5,402 bases of DNA from Thermoplasmata archaeon. GTDB taxonomy: Archaea > Thermoplasmatota > Thermoplasmata > Thermoplasmatales > Thermoplasmataceae. Of this stretch, positions 1 through 5,402 are shown piece after piece; the first letter of the stretch is position 1, and every line of letters starts with the position of its first letter. The stretch lies in assembly GCA_021790415.1 (NCBI GenBank), contig JAJYDZ010000156.1, forward strand, positions 1-5,402. The letters run 5' to 3'. The notes under the pieces were generated by a model that was not told the DNA's origin, did not search any database, and saw nothing but the letters and a program-made list of their open reading frames with translations. A program made the translations under genes and the position numbers.

Positions 1-1210
1 TGAAGTTCCTTACAAAAACAGGAATGATATGATTGTTTCAAGTTCCCTTTCATTGATTTTCGGTTTTGTTGCTGCCATGATTTTTTATATTGCAGGCATT
101 GAAGACATTTCCTATGCAATACCTGTGATAACCTCTGTTAATATCCCGGCTCACACCATATCTTCTCCTTTGCTTTTCCAGTTTATCATATTAAGATACC
201 TTCCAATTCAGGGGAATCTGGATCCTCTGGCGTATGCAGGTTGGGTAGGTATGATCTTTACTTCTTTCAACGCCTTCCCCATAGGATTTTTGGATGGGGG
301 TGTTATAATGGCAATTAATAACCAGAAACTGAAGAGGGATATCTCCTATATCTCTCTCTTTGCAATGGTTGCTTTTTCATTGACCTTTCCCTCATGGCTC
401 ATTCTTCCTGTGTTTATCCTCCTCATGGGTGTCAATGCACCTATGTCACTTAATCATCTTCAGGCAATTCGAACTCATTCAAAGGCGCTGGCAGTTTCAG
501 TTATATTTATCCTGTTCATAGGTATAGTTCCATATCCATTTCATACCACGCAGAGCTCCTTCACCATGAATGTTCCGGATAATTCTGGTTTAATCATTAA
601 CAACACATCTGCCATGGTAATGGGAGGCTCAGCTACATTCTCCTTCGTGGTTAAGAACAGCGGACCCACACCAATAGAACCTGCATTTTCAATTTCCCCA
701 AGCACTCCATTCAATGTAACCGGTTATGAAACAACACTATCGCCGGGAGCGCAGGAGCTCTTTTCTATAACTATAGATTCTGCATCTGTTAATAACCTTG
801 GAATAAACAATTATCAGGTGTCTGTGACTACAGGTCAGTTCACGCGTTCAACATCCATTGAAATATACAAATTAGCGCTTTCTAAGACCATGGATTTCAA
901 TTCAGCAAATCCTTACATTTCAAAAACAAAAGGAAACAGCTCCGCAAATCTCACGTTCTATTCCATAAATAATCAAAGCATTGCCATATACCTCATTGGT
1001 CCTGGAAATATGTCATATATGGCAAGTGTTCACGGAAGTAAGGCAAAGGAGACAGGAACTTATCTTTTAACCGTAAGCGGAACAGAAATAACGGGGGGAA
1101 GTACAGAAAACGTTATCATAACCCCTCTTAAATGGTCCGGTCCATTTCAGGTCATAGCAGTGAATCAGACATGGTCTGGAGCAGTAGCTTTTGTAGAACC
1201 AGGGAGTTGA
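1..1210 (+). CDS. Site-2-protease-like M50 membrane metalloprotease with C-terminal extracytoplasmic Ig-like region (5' end missing)
   Basis: The frame is open to the left edge (about 402 residues visible), so the true start and the HExxH helix lie upstream; the ATG at 29 is probably internal. Numbering from that ATG, about five hydrophobic segments occupy residues 3-171. One carries N81-A-F-P84 followed by L88-D89-G-G, preceded by DPLAYAGWVG. This is the hallmark second active-site motif of S2P/M50 intramembrane proteases (N-x2-P-x3-LDGG), whose Asp is the third zinc ligand. In many relatives the residue after GG is His; here it is Val. From about residue 177 to 393 the protein is Ser/Thr/Asn/Gly-rich, without Cys. 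A segment near 205-265 (FSFVVKNSG...LSPGAQELFSITI) resembles CARDB/NEW3-type Ig-like beta-sandwich domains. The basic stretch RTHSK before the last helix puts this tail outside the cell by the positive-inside rule, and eight N-x-S/T sequons fit that. The family cleaves membrane proteins within the bilayer; the substrate here is unknown. Confidence is high for the family and moderate for the tail fold. Confidence 0.85.
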   Translation, partial: EVPYKNRNDMIVSSSLSLIFGFVAAMIFYIAGIEDISYAIPVITSVNIPAHTISSPLLFQFIILRYLPIQGNLDPLAYAGWVGMIFTSFNAFPIGFLDGGVIMAINNQKLKRDISYISLFAMVAFSLTFPSWLILPVFILLMGVNAPMSLNHLQAIRTHSKALAVSVIFILFIGIVPYPFHTTQSSFTMNVPDNSGLIINNTSAMVMGGSATFSFVVKNSGPTPIEPAFSISPSTPFNVTGYETTLSPGAQELFSITIDSASVNNLGINNYQVSVTTGQFTRSTSIEIYKLALSKTMDFNSANPYISKTKGNSSANLTFYSINNQSIAIYLIGPGNMSYMASVHGSKAKETGTYLLTVSGTEITGGSTENVIITPLKWSGPFQVIAVNQTWSGAVAFVEPGS

Positions 1211-1285
1211 ATCTGAATTATAGAATAAATATCTATTTTTGGTTGAAAATCAAAAGCAATTGTGATAATTTTAGTTGAAATGCAT

Positions 1286-1296
1286 ATGAGGCTCAT
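1286..1296. repeat. Small perfect dyad (ATGAG-G-CTCAT) next to the TATA box of the NAD-kinase-like gene
   Basis: Two 5-bp arms, ATGAG and CTCAT, flank a single central G. The dyad ends two bases before the TATA-like element and so covers the place where the TFB-recognition element would sit. A protein bound here could block or help pre-initiation complex assembly. Five-bp arms arise often by chance, so the operator role is only a suggestion. Confidence 0.25.
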
Positions 1297-1297
1297 G

Positions 1298-1307
1298 CTT
1301 TAATATT
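1298..1307 (+). promoter_or_regulatory. Archaeal TATA box of the NAD-kinase-like gene
   Basis: The element CTTTAATATT is centred about 26 bp before the ATG at 1328. That spacing places the transcription start at or next to the start codon. No GGAGG/GGTGA-like ribosome site lies between, so the mRNA is probably leaderless. The position favours ATG 1328 over the in-frame TTG at 1322 as the translation start. Confidence 0.6.
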
Positions 1308-1327
1308 GAACTAAAATATTCTTGCCT

Positions 1328-2395
1328 ATGCTATTCGGGTTTGTCATTAATCCTTATGCGGGTGTTGGATTAAATTATAGAATGAAAGGCTCAGATTCAA
1401 TAAAAGGTGTTTCCATAACTACAGCATATTCTATTAACAGAGCCCGTGCATTCCTTCTCGATTTAGAGGAAGGAATGAAATTTTATGTACCATCTGGTGA
1501 AATGGGGGAGAATGCAATAAGGGAAACTGGTAAAATGTCTTATGAAGTTATAACAAAACCGCATGCGCCCTTTACACCTGATGATACCATTGAATTTGTG
1601 AAACAAGCATCTGAAAAATGTGATCTCATTATATTTGTAGGCGGAGATGGGACAGCCAGAGATGTTGTAAAGGGAAATGTTGTAGACAAACCCATAATAG
1701 GAATCCCTGCAGGAATGAAGATGTATAGTTCCGTCTTTGCTTCAACACCTGAGGCAGCTGCATCTATAATTAACAGGATCCACAGAACTGGCAATATGAA
1801 ACTCCAGAAAGGGGAGGTAATCGATCTTAATGAAGAGCTTTTCCAGAAGGGAACACTGGATGTAAAGAAGTATGCAGAGGTCTCCATACCTCTTGCCGAT
1901 GAGGTTGTGAGAGATCCAAAAAATATCTATTCTTCCCAGGATGTTGATATGATAGTAGAATATATTCTGGATAACATGGATGATTCTTACTATATTGTGG
2001 GAACGGGAACAACATGCAAGATGATTCTTCAAAAACTTGGATTTTTCACAAATCCGCTGGGTGTTGATCTTATTAAAGACAAGAAACTCATTGCTTCTGA
2101 TATTTACATGGATGATATAAAAAAATATTATGCAGGTGGCAGAATTAAGCTGATTCTCACTCCAACAGGAGGGCAGGGATACATTCTTGGAAGGGGAAAC
2201 AGACAGATTACCATGGATATCCTTAAACTCATAAAAAAAGAAGATATCATTGTAATGGCATCGCAGGAAAAGGTGAACGATCTGAAGGCTTTACGGGTGG
2301 ATATGGACGGCTTTTCCCAATATTTTCAATCAAAATATATCCGTGTGGTTATAGGATATTCAGACTTCAGGATTATGAAGCTCTCCTCCTCATAG
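1328..2395 (+). CDS. ATP-NAD kinase-like protein (COG3199 / AcoX-like family)
   Basis: A complete 355-residue protein. It begins FGFVINPYAGVG, the glycine-rich N-terminal strand-loop of this family. It carries the GGDGTARD motif of the NAD kinase/diacylglycerol kinase fold at 105-112, which binds the nucleotide phosphates. Further matches to COG3199 are IPAGMKMYSSVFA (around K131), GTGTTCK (225-231), LGVDLIKDKKLIASD, and TPTGGQGYILGRGNRQ (G281-Q293). Length and full motif order indicate an intact member. The family is distinct from the standard short PpnK/NadK, and its true substrate is poorly settled: NAD phosphorylation is the usual annotation, and another small-molecule kinase activity is possible. 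It is expected to be cytosolic, with no signal or membrane segment and no N-glycosylation sequons. The start is chosen at ATG 1328 because the TATA box lies about 26 bp upstream; TTG 1322 would add two residues. The next gene follows after 42 bp on the same strand, so partial co-transcription is possible. Confidence 0.88.
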   Translation: MLFGFVINPYAGVGLNYRMKGSDSIKGVSITTAYSINRARAFLLDLEEGMKFYVPSGEMGENAIRETGKMSYEVITKPHAPFTPDDTIEFVKQASEKCDLIIFVGGDGTARDVVKGNVVDKPIIGIPAGMKMYSSVFASTPEAAASIINRIHRTGNMKLQKGEVIDLNEELFQKGTLDVKKYAEVSIPLADEVVRDPKNIYSSQDVDMIVEYILDNMDDSYYIVGTGTTCKMILQKLGFFTNPLGVDLIKDKKLIASDIYMDDIKKYYAGGRIKLILTPTGGQGYILGRGNRQITMDILKLIKKEDIIVMASQEKVNDLKALRVDMDGFSQYFQSKYIRVVIGYSDFRIMKLSSS

Positions 2396-2408
2396 TGGGA
2401 GAGAAAAA

Positions 2409-2417
2409 CGTTAAACC
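2409..2417 (+). promoter_or_regulatory. Weak TATA-like element before the DUF2070 gene
   Basis: The element CGTTAAACC lies about 25 bp upstream of the TTG at 2438 and is preceded by a purine run (GGGAGAGAAAAA) that could act as a BRE. It is a poorer match than the other boxes in the window, but its spacing is what a leaderless start at 2438 would need. The gene could also be read through from the NAD-kinase-like gene, as no clear terminator separates them. Confidence 0.35.
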
Positions 2418-2437
2418 TTTGATTTATTACTTGTACA

Positions 2438-4168
2438 TTGGCTGAACGACGAAAGAGAACCTTTGCAGACTTGAGCAAGTACATCAAAAAATCTCCAAAT
2501 CCCGCTTGGGTTATGCTTGCAGTAGCCCTTGGGTTTCTTGGCGTTTATCTATATACTATGAATATTTACCTTGCAACGCTCATCGTTATTATTCCATATT
2601 CTCTCAATTTAATTCTTGATCAGATAACTTTCAAATCGACGCAGACGATATTTCCATTGAGGAGAAACATCACATCGGTTGCCATTACAATGTGGTTCTA
2701 CATATTATTCTCCGGTATTCTTATCATCATTTTCCCATGGCTAAAGTTTCAGGCCATCCCTCTGGGCATTAGTTTTACAGCGTTTTTCAGATATCTTGTC
2801 TTATATATCTATTTTTCAAAAAAGCCCTATGTGAACATTTTCACATCGCTCTATTTTTCCCTATGTCTTATTCCCACTTTCATCTATTTGGGTCTCTTTG
2901 GACCCATTATTGAAATAGTATTCTTTTCTCTTTTTTCAGCAATTCTTGCAGCATTTTTTGTGGAAAAATCAACAAAAAAGTTCAAGGAACGATACGGCGA
3001 GGAACCTACAGACCTAGTAAAATTCTTTCTTCTGCATGGGTTTGACAGAAAGTACAACGAAATAGGGGAAAGATTTTTCAAGAAAATGTACAACCAAAAT
3101 AAAACTGTACCTGTGAAGACCATTGCGCTTCGTGATAAATCGGGTAGCCTGAAGACAGTTCTGGTCTTCCCATATATCCACCCGGGTCCTTTTGGTACAG
3201 TTGGTTCCAGCGATCTACCAATCAGACTTCAGAGAAGGTTAAACGATCTGAAATGTGATCTGATGGTATTTCATACAACAACCACCAATGATAACAACTG
3301 CTCTGGAGAGGAAGATATAGTATCAATAACCGATGGAATCAAAAGGGCCATGTCATCAGGGACAAATGCTGAATTTATGGCCAGAATAAAAAGGGTCAAC
3401 GCATCCAAGTATGCCATTTCCATATTCCGATTCGGCAATTATGGATTTGGAGCTATCCTTCCTGAGCGTGATCCCTTTGATGATGTTTCCCTACCTGAAG
3501 GAAAGAGGATAATGGAAGCAGTCATGGACTCAGGGGCTAGTGATTTCGCCGTTATAGATGCACAGAGTAACTATACTCCAGGGGTTCTGGAACTCATGGA
3601 CTGTTCACCACTGATCAGACCATTCCAAAGGGAATTTGAGCGAATGGAGACAAAATATCCAATAATGGCCGGTTATGCAAGAGGCAGTTACAACACAAAA
3701 TCACTGGGAGAAATGGGCATTCAGGTTCTCACTTTCAGCATAGACTCTGTCATAAATGCAACAATACTAACAGATTCAAACAACATTACTGCAGACCTGA
3801 TGATGAAGATTAGGGAAAATTTGAAAGATATATGCAAAATGGTTGAAATTTACACAACAGATAATCATGTTGTCAATGGAAGCACGCTTGATATGAATCC
3901 TCTTGGGGAAAAAGACGATAATGTGAAGCTTGTTGAAAAAATCAGAAATATTACAGAGTTGAGCATTGCATCCATCTCAGAATGCACTTCTGAAATGGGT
4001 AGTGCAGATGTAAACGTTAAAATGGGTTCAGAGGAGAGTTATCAGGAACTCTTGGATACAGTTTTCTCATCAGTGAGAGTTTCCAAAAGACTTGCCGGAT
4101 TAATTATTCCAGCAGCATTCTTTATACCTCTAATAATAACCTATCTAGTTTACCTTGTTTTCTTTTAG
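2438..4168 (+). CDS. DUF2070 family integral membrane protein, predicted membrane-associated hydrolase (COG3356)
   Basis: A complete 576-residue protein. A basic N-terminus (RRKR) leads into about six membrane segments (roughly 24-41, 43-61, 78-100, 105-126, 131-150, 154-175). A soluble region of about 375 residues and one C-terminal helix (552-576) follow. The soluble region holds YIHPGPFGTVGSSDLP (H248), FHTTTTNDNNC (H279), VIDAQSN (D374) and TTDNHVVNG (H477), in the order typical of DUF2070. The family has been linked by sequence to the neutral ceramidase superfamily, which suggests a metal-dependent lipid amidase or hydrolase; no activity can be shown from sequence, and H248, H279, D374 and H477 are only candidate ligands. 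The start is TTG: an in-frame stop at 2420-2422 and the lack of an upstream ATG limit the choice, and the next ATG (2513, residue 26) would cut into the first helix. No Shine-Dalgarno sequence is visible. Positive-inside charges (KK near 128, KSTKKFKER after helix 6) place the soluble part in the cytoplasm, whereas its eight N-x-S/T sequons hint otherwise. Its stop overlaps the aroC stop from the other strand. Confidence 0.87.
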   Translation: MAERRKRTFADLSKYIKKSPNPAWVMLAVALGFLGVYLYTMNIYLATLIVIIPYSLNLILDQITFKSTQTIFPLRRNITSVAITMWFYILFSGILIIIFPWLKFQAIPLGISFTAFFRYLVLYIYFSKKPYVNIFTSLYFSLCLIPTFIYLGLFGPIIEIVFFSLFSAILAAFFVEKSTKKFKERYGEEPTDLVKFFLLHGFDRKYNEIGERFFKKMYNQNKTVPVKTIALRDKSGSLKTVLVFPYIHPGPFGTVGSSDLPIRLQRRLNDLKCDLMVFHTTTTNDNNCSGEEDIVSITDGIKRAMSSGTNAEFMARIKRVNASKYAISIFRFGNYGFGAILPERDPFDDVSLPEGKRIMEAVMDSGASDFAVIDAQSNYTPGVLELMDCSPLIRPFQREFERMETKYPIMAGYARGSYNTKSLGEMGIQVLTFSIDSVINATILTDSNNITADLMMKIRENLKDICKMVEIYTTDNHVVNGSTLDMNPLGEKDDNVKLVEKIRNITELSIASISECTSEMGSADVNVKMGSEESYQELLDTVFSSVRVSKRLAGLIIPAAFFIPLIITYLVYLVFF

Positions 4169-5244
4169 GATCTGTTAATTCCAGATCTGAGGATCAAATC
4201 ATAAACAGCTAAGGCAGATACGCACGTGATCACAGGCACCGCCCTAATAGCTATGCATGGATCATGTCTTCCTTTCACAGTAATCTGTTCATTTTCCATT
4301 GTTTCGAGATTTACAGTATTCTGGCTTTCCCTAATGGATGAGGTTGGTTTCATTGCAACCCGAAACTCTATGGGCATCCCGTTGGTTATTCCACCGAGGA
4401 TTCCACCATTATGGTTCTCTCTGGTTCTTATCTTTCCTTCTTCCATGTAAAATTCATCTCTGGAATCGGTCCCTTTAAGTTTGGTGAATCCAAAGCCAGA
4501 ACCAAATTCAATTCCCTTCAATCCCGGGATTGAAAACATAAGATGTGATATAACACTCTCAAAGGAATCGAAAAAAGGTTCTCCCAATCCGGGGGGGCAG
4601 TTTTTTATGATTGTTTTTATTGAGGCTCCAGTGCTGTCACCATTTTTGATGAGGTCCATGATCAGGGAAGATGCCCTATTATTTGCATCTAAATCAGGCA
4701 TTCTTGTCTCATGTGAATAAATATCATTTTCCGTTATCTTCTTTTCACTCTCTATTGAAATATCTCCCATAGTGTCAATATAAGATAATATGTTAATTCC
4801 CCTCATTTTCAGGGCACTAAGAATAATAGCACCTGCACCTACCAGACAAGCGGTCATTCTTCCTGATAAAAATCCACCACCTTGAAAATTCCTGAATCTT
4901 CCATATTTGTAGTAAAGTGAAATGTCTCCATGGCCTGGCCTTGGTCTATCCCTCAATTCAGAATACGTCTTTGAAATAACATCCATATTTTTGATAATGC
5001 CGGTGATTGCACCGCCATCGCTAAAACCATCATTTACACCACTAATAATCTCAACTTCATCCGCTTCTTTCCTCTGTGTAGTGAGTATACTCTGCCCAGG
5101 AGCTCTTCGCGACATCCAGAGATTGATCTCATCTGAATTTATCTTAACTCCAGCCGGAATACCAGATAACGTAAATCCAATGTAGGAACCATGAGATGAA
5201 CCAAAAATTGAAAGCGATAACGCATCCTTGAAAGTAAAGCTCAT
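4165..5244 (-). CDS. aroC: Chorismate synthase (EC 4.2.3.5)
   Basis: Catalyses the last common step of aromatic amino acid synthesis, 5-enolpyruvylshikimate-3-phosphate to chorismate plus phosphate, using reduced FMN in the cytosol. The protein has 359 residues, the usual family length, and is intact. Motifs in order are IFGSSHGSYIG (H18), SRRAPGQS (45-52), TTQRKEADEVEIISG (55-69), RPRPGHGD (H105), GRFRNFQGGGFLSGRMTA (115-132), ENHNGGILGGITNGMPIEFR (around 277), KPTSSI, and GRHDPCIAIRAVPV (R326-H327-D328-P329). The two catalytic His (18, 105) are present. The usual FGESHG reads FGSSHG, and RPGHAD reads RPGHGD. The common GGRSSARET block is GGGFLSGRMTA, closer to the GGGxFSGRxTA form seen in clostridial and some archaeal enzymes. 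The ATG at 5244 is chosen because the family N-terminus begins directly after it. The gene is convergent with the DUF2070 gene and overlaps it by 4 bp. No other shikimate gene is in the window, so aroC appears to be a single-gene unit here or the first gene of a separate leftward unit. Confidence 0.97.
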   Translation of the reverse strand: MSFTFKDALSLSIFGSSHGSYIGFTLSGIPAGVKINSDEINLWMSRRAPGQSILTTQRKEADEVEIISGVNDGFSDGGAITGIIKNMDVISKTYSELRDRPRPGHGDISLYYKYGRFRNFQGGGFLSGRMTACLVGAGAIILSALKMRGINILSYIDTMGDISIESEKKITENDIYSHETRMPDLDANNRASSLIMDLIKNGDSTGASIKTIIKNCPPGLGEPFFDSFESVISHLMFSIPGLKGIEFGSGFGFTKLKGTDSRDEFYMEEGKIRTRENHNGGILGGITNGMPIEFRVAMKPTSSIRESQNTVNLETMENEQITVKGRHDPCIAIRAVPVITCVSALAVYDLILRSGINRS

Positions 5245-5262
5245 AATTTAGGATATCGGCGT

Positions 5263-5279
5263 GGAAAATAGATTTTTTC
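5263..5279 (-). promoter_or_regulatory. Probable weak BRE/TATA of aroC
   Basis: Read on the minus strand, a purine run GAAAAAA is followed by TCTATTTTCC, with its centre about 24 bp before the aroC ATG. Spacing and order (BRE then TATA) fit a leaderless archaeal promoter, but the TATA match is imperfect. No Shine-Dalgarno sequence is seen directly before the ATG. Confidence 0.4.
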
Positions 5280-5366
5280 ATATCTATGGTCAAATTAGAG
5301 GAAATTATAGAAATATGTAGGTTTGTGAAAGCCAATTTGAATTTGGAGCATAACCGGCTAAGTCAT

Positions 5367-5377
5367 CTTTATATAAT
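5367..5377 (+). promoter_or_regulatory. Strong TATA box of a rightward gene starting at the window edge
   Basis: CTTTATATAAT is close to the archaeal consensus TTTATATA. It lies about 24 bp before the ATG at 5396, again the leaderless spacing. It is the best promoter match in the window and shares the divergent region 5245-5395 with the aroC promoter. The rest of that region shows no convincing RNA gene or long dyad. Confidence 0.65.
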
Positions 5378-5395
5378 CTGTTAAAATATTAAACT

Positions 5396-5402
5396 ATGGC
5401 AT
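5396..5402 (+). CDS. Start of an unidentified gene, cut off by the window end
   Basis: Only ATG-GCA-T (Met-Ala-) is visible. It is called solely because the strong TATA box at 5367-5377 sits at leaderless spacing from this ATG, and Met-Ala is a common N-terminus. It is divergent from aroC. Nothing can be said about its product. Confidence 0.4.

Noticed and set aside
1231..1240. ATCTATTTTT after the protease gene, considered as an oligo-T terminator
   Set aside because: Only five T in AT-rich DNA; possible, but too weak to call.
1540..2032. Minus-strand open frames opposite the NAD-kinase-like gene
   Set aside because: They are fully covered by a strong family match on the plus strand, and their translations are low-complexity or Cys/His/Ile-rich with no recognisable domain.
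2884..3123. Minus-strand open frame inside the DUF2070 gene
   Set aside because: It overlaps conserved coding sequence and has no promoter or recognisable protein.
4169..4187. Hairpin GATCTG / CAGATC with 7-nt loop right after the DUF2070 stop, considered as a terminator
   Set aside because: No T-run follows it on either strand, it lies within the aroC coding end, and a 6-bp stem is weak; archaeal termination normally relies on oligo-T.
4226..5185. Plus-strand open frames opposite aroC (4226-4450, 4481-4720, 4922-5185)
   Set aside because: They mirror the aroC reading frame, match no family I know, and aroC is certain.
5144..5335. Minus-strand open frame spanning the aroC 5' end and upstream region
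   Set aside because: It overlaps the AroC N-terminus out of frame and covers the promoter region; its aromatic- and Ile-rich translation looks like noncoding AT-rich DNA.
5332..5345. Short repeated ATTTG and CCAA...TTGG arms upstream of the last TATA box
   Set aside because: Four-base arms and a two-copy 5-mer are expected by chance at this base composition.
1..5402. A novel defence, mobile or CRISPR-like system
   Set aside because: No repeats, integrase, transposase, nuclease or toxin-like genes are visible; every long gene belongs to a recognisable core archaeal family.

Overview
The window looks like chromosomal DNA of an archaeon, most probably a member of the Thermoplasmata (Thermoplasmatales-like). 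I base this on low GC (about 40% by eye) and on arginine and isoleucine codon use rich in AGA/AGG and ATA. It also carries two largely archaeal families: an AcoX-like/COG3199 NAD-kinase relative and a DUF2070 membrane protein. TATA boxes lie about 22-27 bp before start codons that have no Shine-Dalgarno sequence, which is the pattern of leaderless mRNAs. The lineage is an inference; there is no rRNA or other marker here.

Layout. Positions 1-1210 (+) hold the 3' part of a site-2-protease-like membrane metalloprotease (M50). It keeps the second half of the active site (N-x2-P...LDGG) and a long, probably external beta-sandwich tail; its 5' part, with the HExxH helix, lies outside the window. 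After a 117-bp gap with a TATA box and a small dyad, 1328-2395 (+) encodes a complete COG3199-type ATP-NAD-kinase-like protein. Forty-two bp later, 2438-4168 (+) encodes a complete DUF2070 integral membrane protein (predicted membrane-associated hydrolase), apparently from a TTG start. It runs tail to tail into aroC (chorismate synthase) on the minus strand at 4165-5244, and the two stop codons share bases. The 151-bp region 5245-5395 is a divergent promoter region. It holds a weak aroC promoter and a very good TATA box for a rightward gene whose ATG at 5396 begins just before the window ends.

How the genes relate. No obvious single pathway links them. aroC is core metabolism (last step to chorismate). 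The NAD-kinase-like protein probably phosphorylates a nucleotide or another small molecule. The two membrane proteins probably act on membrane proteins (protease) and on a membrane-associated, possibly lipid, substrate (DUF2070). The genes seem to be separate transcription units or weakly coupled pairs rather than an operon built around one system. I see no tRNA, rRNA, CRISPR array, insertion sequence, prophage or defence genes. The window is mostly ordinary core genome. The most interesting content is the family members of unknown substrate, the contrast in glycosylation sequons between genes, and the start and stop arrangements.
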